A stretch of 64,000 nt of DNA from Amycolatopsis lurida (GCF_900105055.1 NZ_FNTA01000004.1:4991501-5055500), one strand, 5' to 3'. Shown: positions 33,289 through 42,404, numbered from the stretch's first letter. Translations and numbers: made by a program. The notes: a model not told the origin generated them from the sequence alone.

Positions 33289-33985
33289 ACATGGTCACGG
33301 TCACGGACATGTGCACCCGGTCAACTTCGACCCGACCGCCGCGGAACCCGACCACTACGAGCAGGCGCCGACCGCGGGGCGCGCGTACCGGATCGGGATC
33401 GGCGGGCCGGTGGGGAGCGGGAAGACCGCGCTCACCGCGGCGCTGTGCCGGGCGCTCGGCGACGAGGTGAACCTCGCCGTCGTCACCAACGACATCTACA
33501 CCACCGAGGACGCCGACTTCCTGCGCAAGGCGGGAGTGCTCGACCCGGCGCGGATCGAGGCCGTGCAGACCGGCGCGTGCCCGCACACCGCGATCCGCGA
33601 CGACATCACCGCGAACCTCGACGCCGTCGAACGGCTGGAAGAGCGCTTCCCGGGGCTGGACCTGGTGATCATCGAAAGCGGCGGGGACAACCTCACCGCG
33701 GTGTTCAGCCGCGGGCTCGCCGACAGCCAGGTGTTCGTGGTCGACGTCGCGGGCGGCGACAAGGTGCCGCGCAAGGGCGGGCCGGGCGTCACGACGGCGG
33801 ATCTGCTGGTGATCAACAAGATCGACATCGCGCATCTGGTCGGCGCGGACATGGATGTGATGACCTCGGACGCGCATCGGATGCGGGGTGAGCTGCCCGT
33901 GATCACCCAGTCCCTTGTGGACACTCCGAACGCGCCGGCGGTCGCGGACTGGGTCCGCTCGCTGCTCCCGGTCCGCACGGGGTGA
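33278..33985 (+). CDS. ureG: Urease accessory GTPase UreG with His-rich N-terminus
   Basis: UreG uses GTP to deliver nickel to urease. The 235-residue protein has the P-loop GGPVGSGKTALTAAL (near residue 40), VVTNDIYTTEDADFL, the metal-binding C-P-H in TGACPHTAIRDD, ESGGDNL and the guanine motif VINKIDIA. TTG 33278 is the best start: GGAAGAGG lies ~9 nt before, and the next candidate, GTG 33311, would remove most of the histidines. The N-terminus EHGHGHGHVH can bind nickel and may replace UreE, which is absent from this cluster. Confidence 0.93.
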   Translation: MPAEHGHGHGHVHPVNFDPTAAEPDHYEQAPTAGRAYRIGIGGPVGSGKTALTAALCRALGDEVNLAVVTNDIYTTEDADFLRKAGVLDPARIEAVQTGACPHTAIRDDITANLDAVERLEERFPGLDLVIIESGGDNLTAVFSRGLADSQVFVVDVAGGDKVPRKGGPGVTTADLLVINKIDIAHLVGADMDVMTSDAHRMRGELPVITQSLVDTPNAPAVADWVRSLLPVRTG

Positions 33986-34686
33986 AGGCGCACGCGCGGC
34001 TGACCGCCTGCTTCGAGGGCGGCCGGACCGTACTGCGTGAGCTGCGTTCGATGGCGCCGCTCACGCTCCTTCCCAAACGGGGCACCGGGGTGACGGCGGT
34101 GGTGCACCTGGTCAACTCGGCGACCTCGCCCTTGGGTGGTGACGAGCTGAAGCTGACCATCCGTGTCGGCGCCGGTGCTTCGCTGCGGCTTTCCGGGGTC
34201 GCGGCGGCCATCGCGCTTCCCGGCCTGCACGGCGAGGGAAGTTCGTCCCTTGTGGACATCGTCGTGGAGGGCGGTGGCTCGCTGGAGTATCTGCCGGAGC
34301 CGACCGTGGTGACCGCTCGTGCTCGGCACATCGCCGAGTTCCGGGCGGCTGTGTCGCCCGGCGCCTTCCTGCACACGCGGGAGGTGCTGGTGCTCGGGCG
34401 GGCCGGTGAGCGACCGGGTTCTTTGGTGACCACGCAGCAGGTGACGCGGGGTGACGTGCCGCTGCTGCGGCAGACACTGGAGATCGGAGACTCCACTTTG
34501 GACTCCAGCCTGGCGCATCTGGCCGGGCGGCGGGTGCTGGCGACCGATCTGGTCGTCGGCGGTCCGGAACTGCCCGAGGCGTCCGGCGAGTGGTGGTCCC
34601 GCACGTCCCTGGCGGCCGGTGGGACACTCACGACATCGCTGGCTCACGATGCCGTGACCGCGCTCCGGGTGTTCGAAGAGGGCTGA
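33982..34686 (+). CDS. ureD: Urease accessory protein UreD
   Basis: A 234-residue UreD/UreH scaffold on which UreF and UreG load nickel into the apoenzyme. It shows RLTACFEGGRTVLRELRSMA at the start, LVNSATSPLGGDELKLTIRV and the central SSLVDIVVEGGGSLEYLPEP segment. GTG 33982 overlaps the ureG stop by 4 bp. This is the last gene of the operon; a triple hairpin element begins within its stop codon. Confidence 0.9.
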   Translation: MKAHARLTACFEGGRTVLRELRSMAPLTLLPKRGTGVTAVVHLVNSATSPLGGDELKLTIRVGAGASLRLSGVAAAIALPGLHGEGSSSLVDIVVEGGGSLEYLPEPTVVTARARHIAEFRAAVSPGAFLHTREVLVLGRAGERPGSLVTTQQVTRGDVPLLRQTLEIGDSTLDSSLAHLAGRRVLATDLVVGGPELPEASGEWWSRTSLAAGGTLTTSLAHDAVTALRVFEEG

Positions 34687-34757
34687 AGGGCCCTTTCCCC
34701 GCATGTGACGCAGCGAAAGGGCCCTTCGCCGCGTCGCATGCGGCGAAGGGCCCCTTC
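34685..34757. repeat. Triple 13-17-13-17-13 hairpin element
   Basis: Three cores at exact 30-bp steps: GAAGGGCCCTTTC (34685-34697), GAAAGGGCCCTTC (34715-34727) and GAAGGGCCCCTTC (34745-34757), with two 17-nt spacers. The middle triplets are GCC, GGC and GCC, so the central core can pair with either side. It begins in the ureD stop and ends 8 bp before the lipase stop, between convergent genes. Confidence 0.88.
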
Positions 34758-34765
34758 AGCCCACG

Positions 34766-35866
34766 TCAGAACTTGGTGCCCAGCCAGGTCATCGCGACCG
34801 GACCGCCCGCCGAGACACCACCGATGTGTTCCAGCAGCGGGAACTCCTGCCAGGTGACGTCGGCGCCGAGGGCGCGGTAGCGCTCGAGCAGTCCCTTGCC
34901 GACCGAAAGCGGGATCAGTTCGTCCAGCGACGCGTGGTACAGGAACACCGGCGCGCCGGGTTTGGTCTTGCCCGCCAGGTTCTCGCCGAGCCGGGCCTGC
35001 CAGCGCGGGTCCGACGAAACGTTCGGCACGGTCGTGAAGTCGTTGAGCCGCGCGAAAGGCGCCGCGGCGCCGAGTTCGACGGTGCACGCTTCCTTGACCT
35101 TCGCGACGGCCCTTTCACCCTTCGCGTTGAGCACCTCGTTGAACGGCAGTTCCGGATAAGCGGTCGCGTAGCCGACGGCGGCACCGAGCACGAGGCCGAA
35201 CGCCGGCCCGCCGTCGTTGAACTTCAGGACCGCGTTCAGATCCGCCGGGACACCGCCTTCCGCGACGCCGACCAGGTTGACGTCGGGCGCGTAGGACGGC
35301 TGGAGTTCACCGGCGAAGGCCGCGGCCTGACCTCCTTGTGAGTAACCGAAAACGCCGACCGGTCCGGTCTTGGACAGGCCCGCTTCAGGGACCCGGGAAG
35401 CGGCGCGGGCGGCGTCCAGGACGGCCCGGCCTTCGGACTGACCGACGGCGTAGGTGTGCGTGCCCGGGGTGCCGAGGCCTTCGTAGTCGGTCACGACGAC
35501 CGCCCAGCCGCGCGAAAGCGCTTGGCTCATCAGGAGGACTTCGTTCTCGGACCCGTTCGTCAGCCGGGTCGACGGCGCGCAGCGGTCGCCGAGGCCGTGG
35601 GTGCCCACGGCGTAGCTGACCAGCGGGCGGGCGCCCTTCGTCCACGGCGCGTGCGGGACCAGCAGGATGCCCGAAACCGTGTTCGGCTGTCCCGTCGCCG
35701 AGGTGGAGCGGTAGTGGAGTTTCCAGGCCTTCGCCGGGGCGGTGGCGACGACCGATTTGTAGTCGACCAGATCCCCTGGGGCGCTCGGCGCGGCTTGCGC
35801 GGCCGGGGCCCCGATCAGGGTGGCGGTGAGAGCTGCGACCAGAACTGTCCGAAGCGCCAGACGCAT
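34766..35866 (-). CDS. Secreted lipase (LIP family)
   Basis: A 366-residue extracellular lipase/esterase of the fungal-type secretory lipase family (PF03583). Signal peptide MRLALRTVLVAALTATLIGA with cleavage near AQAA. The nucleophile elbow is VGVFGYSQGGQAAAFA (G-Y-S-Q-G), with Asp and His expected in YHASLDELIPLSVGKG and LLEHIGGVSAG. ATG 35866 is the start because GGAGG lies ~6 nt before and the signal peptide begins there. It is divergent from a TetR gene, 91 bp away, which may control it. Confidence 0.88.
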   Translation of the reverse strand: MRLALRTVLVAALTATLIGAPAAQAAPSAPGDLVDYKSVVATAPAKAWKLHYRSTSATGQPNTVSGILLVPHAPWTKGARPLVSYAVGTHGLGDRCAPSTRLTNGSENEVLLMSQALSRGWAVVVTDYEGLGTPGTHTYAVGQSEGRAVLDAARAASRVPEAGLSKTGPVGVFGYSQGGQAAAFAGELQPSYAPDVNLVGVAEGGVPADLNAVLKFNDGGPAFGLVLGAAVGYATAYPELPFNEVLNAKGERAVAKVKEACTVELGAAAPFARLNDFTTVPNVSSDPRWQARLGENLAGKTKPGAPVFLYHASLDELIPLSVGKGLLERYRALGADVTWQEFPLLEHIGGVSAGGPVAMTWLGTKF

Positions 35867-35957
35867 TACAGCCTCCAGTTTGGTAATTGAGATTTTCGCA
35901 ATGTAGGCGGTGTTGCTAGCATCTGGCAATCCCTGTTACCGAATCGGGGGAGGTCGA

Positions 35958-36578
35958 GTGGCCCGCACCTATGGCGGGGTCGCGCCCGAGCAACGGCGCG
36001 CCGAGCGGCGTGAGCGCCTGCTCTCGGCTGCCTTGGACCTGTTCACCTCGACGGGTTACCGGCAGGCGAAGATCACCGAGTTGTGCACCCGCGCCGGCGT
36101 CTCGACGCGGAACTTCTACGAGGAGTTCGAGAGCAAGGAGAAGGTGCTGCTGACCCTGCACGAGCGCATCAACGCGCTCGCGCTGGAGCACGTCACCGGC
36201 ACTCTGGAGCGACTGGAGAACGCCGACGCGGTCACCCGGATCGGGACGCTGCTCGACGTCTTCGTCAGCACGGTCACCTCGGATCCCCGGATGCCGCGGC
36301 TGAACTACGTCGAGGCCGTCGGCGTCAGTGCCGCTTTGGAGGCACAGCACCAGGAATGGGTCGACCGGTGGGCCGCGTTCATCGAAACCGAAGCCCGGCA
36401 CGCCGCCGCGCACGGGGTCGCGCCGGATCGCGACTACCGGCTGACGGCGATCGCGCTCGTCGGCGCGGCGACCGGTCTGCTGCGCGAGTGGCAGGCGCAC
36501 ACCCCGCCGCTTCCGGTCGCCGACGTCGCCGCCGAACTCCGGGCCCTGATGCTGGCCGCCATCACCCGGCCCGGCTGA
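35958..36578 (+). CDS. TetR-family regulator beside the lipase gene
   Basis: A 206-residue TetR regulator (helix-turn-helix AKITELCTRAGVSTRNFYEE, residues ~36-55). GTG 35958 has a strong GGGGGAGG site. The AT-rich divergent region 35867-35957 is the likely site of action on both genes; GGTAA at 35882 and TTACC at 35935 form a loose inverted pair but no compact palindrome was found. Confidence 0.85.
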   Translation: MARTYGGVAPEQRRAERRERLLSAALDLFTSTGYRQAKITELCTRAGVSTRNFYEEFESKEKVLLTLHERINALALEHVTGTLERLENADAVTRIGTLLDVFVSTVTSDPRMPRLNYVEAVGVSAALEAQHQEWVDRWAAFIETEARHAAAHGVAPDRDYRLTAIALVGAATGLLREWQAHTPPLPVADVAAELRALMLAAITRPG

Positions 36579-36585
36579 CCCCGCG

Positions 36586-36625
36586 TTTCGTCCTCTGAAC
36601 GCGCGGCCGCATTCAGAGGACGAAA
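36586..36625. terminator. Perfect 14-bp stem hairpin between convergent genes
   Basis: Arms TTTCGTCCTCTGAA (36586-36599) and TTCAGAGGACGAAA (36612-36625) with a 12-nt GC-rich loop, located between the stops of the TetR gene and the conservon GTPase gene. No T-run follows. It resembles the dispersed hairpins in place and size but not in the 17-nt spacer or core. Confidence 0.7.
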
Positions 36626-36629
36626 GGCG

Positions 36630-37223
36630 TCAGGAGGCGGCGGAGGCCCGCCGGAAGGTGTTGTGCAGCACGGCGAGCAGCGCGTCTCGGACCGAGAGCC
36701 GTTGCCGCGCGTCGAAGGTGATCAGCGGGACGTCCTCGCCCACCGCGAGGGCCCAGCGCACGTCTTCGAGGTCGTGCTTGAGCGAACCGTCGAAGACGTT
36801 CACCCCGACCACGAACGGCAATCCCGCCTTCTCGAAGTAGTCGACGGCCGGATAGCAGTCGTCGAGCCGCCGGGTGTCGACGATGACGAGCGCGCCGAGC
36901 GCGCCCAGCACCAGGTCGTGCCACATGAACCCGAACCGGTCCTGTCCCGGCGTGCCGAAGAGGTACAGCTTCACCTCTTCGTCGATGGTGATGCAGCCGA
37001 AGTCCAGCGCCACCGTGGTGGTGGTCTTCGACGGCACGTTCCCGCCGGTGCCGTCGACGGCCGCGCCGGTCGAGGTCATGGCGGCTTCGGTGGTCAGCGG
37101 CTTGATCTCGGAGATCGCGCCGACGGTGGTCGTCTTGCCGACCCCGAACCCGCCCGCGATGACGATCTTGACCGGTGTCGGCGGCTTGGCAGGCACCGGT
37201 TCAGCGAATTGCTTCGAGTCCAC
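36630..37223 (-). CDS. Conservon ATP/GTP-binding protein (CvnD type)
   Basis: A 197-residue Ras-like GTPase of the actinobacterial conservons. P-loop GGFGVGKTT (near residue 25), the switch segment FGTPGQDRFGFMW and the nucleotide-base segment VVGVNVFDG are visible. Conservon proteins assemble at the membrane in a manner likened to eukaryotic G-protein signalling. The start lies inside the end of the DUF742 gene (22-bp overlap), which is usual for this cassette. Confidence 0.9.
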   Translation of the reverse strand: MDSKQFAEPVPAKPPTPVKIVIAGGFGVGKTTTVGAISEIKPLTTEAAMTSTGAAVDGTGGNVPSKTTTTVALDFGCITIDEEVKLYLFGTPGQDRFGFMWHDLVLGALGALVIVDTRRLDDCYPAVDYFEKAGLPFVVGVNVFDGSLKHDLEDVRWALAVGEDVPLITFDARQRLSVRDALLAVLHNTFRRASAAS

Positions 37224-37581
37224 GAATGACCCTTTCGATCATGCCGAGGTCCTGGGTGAAGGCGCCGGCCGGGCGACGGAGCACGACGTAGCCGAGTGCG
37301 GCGAGATCCGCCACGAGGACCCTGGCCACGCCGATGTGCAGGCCGAGCATCGCCGCCACTTCGGCGACGGATTTCGTTTCCCGGCAAAGGGAAACGATCT
37401 CCCGTCGTTCGAAGGTCAGCCTCGCGTGAGACGCCGCGCCGAGCCTGCTCGTGAGCACTTGAGCCTCGATTTCGAGCGTGCCGTCCACCGGCTGCGCGCG
37501 GCCGGCGGTGAGCAGATACGGGCGTAGCGGCGAGATGCCCTGTTCGGCGCCCCGCGGCTGAGGTACCTGGTCGTCGCTCAT
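37201..37581 (-). CDS. Conservon DUF742 protein (CvnC type)
   Basis: A 126-residue winged-helix-like DUF742 protein (RPYLLTAGRAQPVDGTLEIE, EIVSLCRETKSVAEVAAMLG, IGVARVLVADLAALGYVVLR). It is the third member of the kinase/roadblock/DUF742/GTPase set. It starts 21 bp after the roadblock gene ends and overlaps the GTPase gene. Confidence 0.92.
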   Translation of the reverse strand: MSDDQVPQPRGAEQGISPLRPYLLTAGRAQPVDGTLEIEAQVLTSRLGAASHARLTFERREIVSLCRETKSVAEVAAMLGLHIGVARVLVADLAALGYVVLRRPAGAFTQDLGMIERVIRGLEAIR

Positions 37582-37601
37582 TCCCTTGTCCCCTCGTCAG
37601 T

Positions 37602-38027
37602 TCAGCTGCCGACGCTCTTCTTGAGTTCCTCGATCAGCGCGGGGGTGAGCACCTCGGTCGCGCGGTTGGCGAACATCGCCATCTCGTAGGCGATCGTGCC
37701 GAGGCTGGCCTGCTTGGTGGCGAGCACGCCGAGCGAGCACCCGATGCTGATCGTGCAGACCAGCAGGTAGCCCTGCTCAAGCTCGATGATGATCTTGTCG
37801 GGCGAACCGAGCGGGTGGCTCTCGGAGACACCGTGCGCGAGGCCGAGCATCGCCGAGCAGATCGCGGCCAGCCGGTCGGCGTTGGCCCTCTCCAGTTCGG
37901 ACGACATCGCGATCAGCAGGCCGTCCGCCGAGACGGCGATCGCGCCCATCGCGCTCGCCGTGTTCTGCGCGAAGCGCGTCACCAACCAGTTGAAGTTCCG
38001 GGCTTCGACGCTGACTCCGGTCGTCAT
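37602..38027 (-). CDS. Roadblock/LC7 protein (CvnB type)
   Basis: A 141-residue roadblock/LC7 protein (FAQNTASAMGAIAVSADGLL, RLAAICSAMLGLAHGVSESH, LVCTISIGCSLGVLATKQA). In conservons it is thought to act on the GTPase, as a GAP-like partner. The ATG overlaps the kinase stop by 4 bp. Confidence 0.92.
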   Translation of the reverse strand: MTTGVSVEARNFNWLVTRFAQNTASAMGAIAVSADGLLIAMSSELERANADRLAAICSAMLGLAHGVSESHPLGSPDKIIIELEQGYLLVCTISIGCSLGVLATKQASLGTIAYEMAMFANRATEVLTPALIEELKKSVGS

Positions 38028-40663
38028 CTCTTGCTCTTCTCTCTCTGTTGCATCTCCGGGTTGACGGCTTTCTCCAACCCGTCACTGAAGGCGTCGAACG
38101 CGGCACGCTCGGCCTCGGGGTCACGCATGCCCTTGGGCTTGGTTGTGTTCAGCGCCGCCCGCGCGGTCTGGTGGCGCGCGGCCGGACCTTTCGCGAGCCC
38201 CGGCGCCAGCTGCGCGCCGGGGACCCTTCTGGTGAGTCCGCCACGCGAGGCGGCGGGCACCGGTGTCGGGGTCGGCATCGGCATCGACAACGGCGTTGCG
38301 GCTGCTGCCGGCGGTGCGGTGGCCTTCGCGAGCCCGGCCTCGAAGCCGTCGAAGGCCGCCTTGGCCGCTTCCGGATCATGCCTGGACTTCTGCCGCGAAG
38401 GCGCTTCGGGGGCTCCGGGAAGCTGCGCGCCCTTGACCCGCCGCCGCAGCCCGCCGCGGGTCTCGCCGGAATCGGCGGCGGTGAGCGTCGGCGCGGGTGC
38501 CTGGTACACGGGCGCCGGTTCGGGCACCGGCGCCGGCAGCGGTACCGGAGCCGGCGCGGGTTCGGCGATCTCCCCGTCGGTCTTGCGGAACCACCGGAAG
38601 TCCCTCGGCGGCTGACCGTCGCGCGGGATCATCCCGGCGATCGCCAGCGTCGGCGGCTCGTGCGCGGCTTCCCGCGGTTCCGGCCGGGACAGGGGCGCGG
38701 GTTCATCGCTCGGTTCCGCCGTCGGCCACACCGGCGGCGCGGGGACGGACTTCGGCGTGGGCGGCCGGTAGGTCAGCAGGTTCGGCGGGACCGTGAGCCG
38801 CGCGGTGATCCCCGCGCCCGGCTCGGTCTCGGTCAGTTCGACCTTGAGCCCGTGCCGCCGCGCGAGCCGCCCGACCACGAACAACCCGAGCACACTGGTC
38901 GGCGCCAGTTCGAGCCGTTCGCGTTCGACCAGTCGCCGGTTCTCCTCGGCGAGCCGTTCCGCGGTCATGCCGATGCCCTGGTCCACGATCACGATCAGGC
39001 AGGAACCGTCGGGCAGGATCTTCGTCCCGACATCCACAAAGGACTCCGGCGGGGAGAACGACGTCGCGTTCTCCAGCAGCTCGGCGAAGATCAGCACCAG
39101 ATCGGAGCCGAACGGCGACGACAGCAGGACGTCGCCCATCGAGCCGAGCCGGACCCGCTGGTAGTCCTCGATCTCCGCGAGCGCCGAACGCAGCGCCGTC
39201 GACAGCTCGATCGGGCCGGAAATCCTTGCCTCGTCGCGGTTTCCCGACACGACGAGGAGGTTGTCCGCGTTCCGGCGCAGGCGGGTGGAGAGGTGGTCGA
39301 GCCGGTAGAGGCTGGCCAGCAGGGCGACGTCCTGTTCGTTGCGCTCCAGTTCGTCGACCAGTGCCAGCTGCCTGCCCACCAGGTTCTGCGTGCGTTTCGC
39401 GACGTTGGCGAACATGAGGCCGACGTTGCGCCGCGTGACGGCCTGCCGTTCCACCAGTTCGGCCGCGGTGGCCTGCACCCGGTTGAACGCTTCGGCCAGC
39501 TTGCCGAGTTCGTCCTGTGAGGACACGTCGATGGTGGCGAGCCGCGGCGCGAGTTCTTCGGCCTGCTCGGTGTCGGTGACGCGGACCAGTTCGGTGCTCG
39601 CGAGGTCCGCGACCGAGGTCGCCGCCGTGGTCAGCTTCCGCAGCGGATCCGCGATCGACCGGCTGACCGCGATCGCGAGACCACCGACCAGCAGGAACAG
39701 CACGCCGGCGCCGATACCGATCGTCCACGCCAGGTTCTGCGCGGCGTCGGCTCGCGCGGTCGCGGCGTCGGTGATGCCGGTGGTGACCGCGTCCTGGGCG
39801 AGCCGTCGCTGGTTCGACTGCGCGTCGACGGCGCCGAGGATGTCCGGCAGCAGGCTCTGCACGGCCTGCGGGCCACGGGCCTCGGGGAGCCTGGCTTCCA
39901 GCGCGTCGACCCGGCGGCCCGTCTCGCCCTGCTCGACCGCGACGACCTGCGTGGCCTGGGTGACGTCGGCCTGCTGCACGAACCGTTCGAGGAACAGCGA
40001 CGACTGCTGCTTCGCGTCGGCCAGCACCGGTGTGCCCGATTCGGGGGTGACCAGCACGATGATCAACGCCATCCCGCGCAACGAGTTCTCCTCGTTCGCG
40101 CGCAGCAGCGCGTCGAGCGCGGTCAGCTGCTGGGTGCCCGCCGCGTCACTGGTCTGCTGCGGGACGAGGCGGAGCGAGTTGATGACCGCGTCGATCACCG
40201 CGTGGTAGGTCCGCGCCACGCTGTCGAGTGAGGCGCCGCGCCGGAGCGCGTTCTCCCGGATCTCGTTCAGCGATCCGATGCGCACCAGGGCCGCCGCGAG
40301 TTCTTCCGGCGCGTCGGCGCTCAGCTGCGAACGCACCTGGTTCACCGTGTCCGCGACGACGCTCTGCTGCTTCAGCATCGCCGAACTGCTCGCCGACGAA
40401 GACGCGATGTAGTGCGCCGTCAGCAGCCGTTCTCGCTGCAGTTCCCAGGCCAGCGTGCCGAGCGCGCGGGCCTGCGACGCGACGTCGGCGGTGGTGCGCG
40501 CGGACCGGGCGTCGTCGATCTCCCCGGCGACGTAAGGCACCGACACCAGGACCACGGCGGTCAGCGGCAGCATCAGGAGCAGGTTGAGCTTGCCCCGGAT
40601 GCCGAGTCTGCCGAGCAATCCGGACCGCGGCCCGCGTTCGGGCCGGGTCTTCCCGTGCCTCAT
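38024..40663 (-). CDS. Conservon sensor histidine kinase with NIT domain (CvnA type)
   Basis: An 879-residue membrane kinase. One helix at residues ~28-48, a large extracytoplasmic NIT-type domain (~50-325; alpha-helical, related to nitrate/nitrite-sensing regions), a second helix (~330-352), HAMP, a coiled coil and a HATPase domain (FAELLENATSFSPPES, VDQGIGMTAERLAEENRRL, LGLFVVGRLARRHGLKVEL). The last ~230 residues are Pro/Ala-rich with short repeated helices (DPEAAKAAFDGFEAGLAKA, DPEAERAAFDAFSDGLEKA). No clear phospho-His box is seen, as in other CvnA kinases. The ATG is only 2 bp after the stop of the importer ATPase gene. Confidence 0.88.
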   Translation of the reverse strand: MRHGKTRPERGPRSGLLGRLGIRGKLNLLLMLPLTAVVLVSVPYVAGEIDDARSARTTADVASQARALGTLAWELQRERLLTAHYIASSSASSSAMLKQQSVVADTVNQVRSQLSADAPEELAAALVRIGSLNEIRENALRRGASLDSVARTYHAVIDAVINSLRLVPQQTSDAAGTQQLTALDALLRANEENSLRGMALIIVLVTPESGTPVLADAKQQSSLFLERFVQQADVTQATQVVAVEQGETGRRVDALEARLPEARGPQAVQSLLPDILGAVDAQSNQRRLAQDAVTTGITDAATARADAAQNLAWTIGIGAGVLFLLVGGLAIAVSRSIADPLRKLTTAATSVADLASTELVRVTDTEQAEELAPRLATIDVSSQDELGKLAEAFNRVQATAAELVERQAVTRRNVGLMFANVAKRTQNLVGRQLALVDELERNEQDVALLASLYRLDHLSTRLRRNADNLLVVSGNRDEARISGPIELSTALRSALAEIEDYQRVRLGSMGDVLLSSPFGSDLVLIFAELLENATSFSPPESFVDVGTKILPDGSCLIVIVDQGIGMTAERLAEENRRLVERERLELAPTSVLGLFVVGRLARRHGLKVELTETEPGAGITARLTVPPNLLTYRPPTPKSVPAPPVWPTAEPSDEPAPLSRPEPREAAHEPPTLAIAGMIPRDGQPPRDFRWFRKTDGEIAEPAPAPVPLPAPVPEPAPVYQAPAPTLTAADSGETRGGLRRRVKGAQLPGAPEAPSRQKSRHDPEAAKAAFDGFEAGLAKATAPPAAAATPLSMPMPTPTPVPAASRGGLTRRVPGAQLAPGLAKGPAARHQTARAALNTTKPKGMRDPEAERAAFDAFSDGLEKAVNPEMQQREKSKR

Positions 40664-40665
40664 GG

Positions 40666-41454
40666 TCACCTTTCTCCCCGGCTCCGCCCGAGGTGTCCGC
40701 GGTGCTGCTCCCGGACGAGGTCTTCGATGGACGCGCGCAGCGCGACGAATTCCGGCGCGCGTTTGACCGCGAGGTCGCGTTCGGCGGGCAGGTCGACCAC
40801 GATGTCGGCGGCCACCCGGCCCGGATCCGAGGCCAGCACCACGACGCGACGGCCGAGGAACACGGCCTCCTCGACGTCGTGGGTCACCATCAGCACGGTG
40901 GTGTGCGTGTCGGTCCAGATCCGGCGGATCAGGACCTGCATGTCCTCTTTGGTCTGGACGTCCAACGCGCCGAAAGGTTCGTCCAGCAGCAGCACGTCGG
41001 GCTCGCACACCAGCGCCCGCGCGATCGCGACCCGCTGCTTCTGCCCGCCGGAAAGCTGTTTGGGCAACGATTTCCGCAGGTGACCGAGGCCGGTCTCGTC
41101 GAGATACCAGTCGATGCGGCGCGCCCGCTCGGCCTTGTCGATGCTCAGCAGTTCGAGTCCGAACGCGACATTGGCCTCCACCGTGCGCCACGGGTACAGC
41201 GCGCCGTGCTGGAACACCAGCCCGCGTTCCGGGCCCGGTCCGGTGACGGCGTCACCGTCGAGGGTGATCAGGCCTTCGGTCGGCTCGGTCAGCCCCGCGA
41301 TCAGCGACAGCAGGGTCGATTTGCCGGACCCGCTCGCGCCGACGACGCAGACGAAGTCGCCGCGCGCCACGTCGAGGTCGATGCCGTCGAGCGCCCGGGT
41401 GGTCTCGCCGCGGACCGCGTAGTCCTTGGCGACGGCCTTCAGCTGAAGCGTCAT
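40666..41454 (-). CDS. NitT/TauT-type ABC importer ATP-binding protein
   Basis: A 262-residue ATPase of the SsuB/TauB/NrtD class: Walker A GASGSGKST, Q-loop GLVFQHGALYPW, signature LSGGQKQRVAIARA, Walker B VLLLDEPFGALDVQTKE and MVTHDVEEAVFLG. ATG 41454 overlaps the permease stop by 4 bp. It is joined downstream to a conservon kinase gene with a gap of 2 bp, so importer and signalling genes appear to share one transcript. Confidence 0.92.
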   Translation of the reverse strand: MTLQLKAVAKDYAVRGETTRALDGIDLDVARGDFVCVVGASGSGKSTLLSLIAGLTEPTEGLITLDGDAVTGPGPERGLVFQHGALYPWRTVEANVAFGLELLSIDKAERARRIDWYLDETGLGHLRKSLPKQLSGGQKQRVAIARALVCEPDVLLLDEPFGALDVQTKEDMQVLIRRIWTDTHTTVLMVTHDVEEAVFLGRRVVVLASDPGRVAADIVVDLPAERDLAVKRAPEFVALRASIEDLVREQHRGHLGRSRGER

Positions 41455-42404
41455 GCCGCCCACTTCCCGACCCGGGCCCGCAGGAGCCGCAAGGCGATGT
41501 CGATGACCAGGCCGAGCAGGCCGATCACGATCAGCAGCGCGAAGATCCGATCGGTCTGGGTGAACCGCTGCGCCCGCATGATCCGCAGGCCGAGGCCGGC
41601 GGTGGCGTTGATCAGCTCGGCGACCACCACGAAGTTCCACGCGGCCGCGGCGTTGACGCGGGTCGCGTCGATCATGCCGGGCAGCGCGTGCGGGACGATC
41701 ACCTTCCGGAGGACCTCGCCCCGCCGCGCGCCGAGCGTGTACGACACGTCGAGCAGGGAACGCGGCACCCCGCGGACCGCGTCGGCGATCATCAGCGTGT
41801 TGAAGAAGACCGTGCCGAGGAACAGGACCGCGACCTTCGACGGTTCGCCGAGGCCGAGCCAGATCATCAGCAGCGGGATGAACGCGCTCGCCGGCAGATA
41901 GCGCAGCATCGCGATGACCGGCTCGAACAGCGCCAGCCCCGCGTCGAACGTCCCCATCACGATGCCGAGCGGTACCGAGACGAGGATCGCGAGCCCGAAG
42001 CCGAGCAGTACGCGCTGCGTGGTGGCCCAGAGGTCACTGAACAGTTCGCCCGACTCGATCATCTTCAGCAGCGCGTCGAACACCGCGACCGGCGTCGGGA
42101 GGAACATCGGTTTGATCGTGCCCAGCGCGTTCAGCGTCACCCAGATCAGCAGCGGGATCACGAACGAGGCCGCCGCCAGTGTCCACCGCCAGCGCGCGGG
42201 GATCGGCGTCCGGAGCGAAAGCAACGGAGAGGCGTTCGGCTTGAGGCCCGACCGGCGGGGCAGCGGCGACCAGTCCGGTCGCGCGCCGCGCCGCTCCTCC
42301 TGCGCCTCGGCGAGCCGCTGTTCGTCTTCGAGGCGGCGCGCTTCGGCCTCGTCGGCGGCGTCCGTCCGCTGAGCGGCCCGCCCCGACGCGTCCGTGGCGC
42401 TCAC
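41451..42404 (-). CDS. NitT/TauT-type ABC importer permease
   Basis: A 317-residue permease. The N-terminal ~75 residues are a charged cytoplasmic extension (EARRLEDEQRLAEAQEERRG), unusually long for the family. Six membrane helices follow, with the ATPase-contact loop TLGARRGEVLRKVIVPHALP (EAA motif). GTG 42404 overlaps the binding-protein stop by 4 bp. Confidence 0.9.
   Translation of the reverse strand: MSATDASGRAAQRTDAADEAEARRLEDEQRLAEAQEERRGARPDWSPLPRRSGLKPNASPLLSLRTPIPARWRWTLAAASFVIPLLIWVTLNALGTIKPMFLPTPVAVFDALLKMIESGELFSDLWATTQRVLLGFGLAILVSVPLGIVMGTFDAGLALFEPVIAMLRYLPASAFIPLLMIWLGLGEPSKVAVLFLGTVFFNTLMIADAVRGVPRSLLDVSYTLGARRGEVLRKVIVPHALPGMIDATRVNAAAAWNFVVVAELINATAGLGLRIMRAQRFTQTDRIFALLIVIGLLGLVIDIALRLLRARVGKWAA

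Noticed and set aside
36586..36625. Member of the 13-17-13 family
   Set aside because: The stem is perfect, but the loop is 12 nt and the core does not read GAARG-NNN-CYTTC. It was kept as an ordinary terminator.
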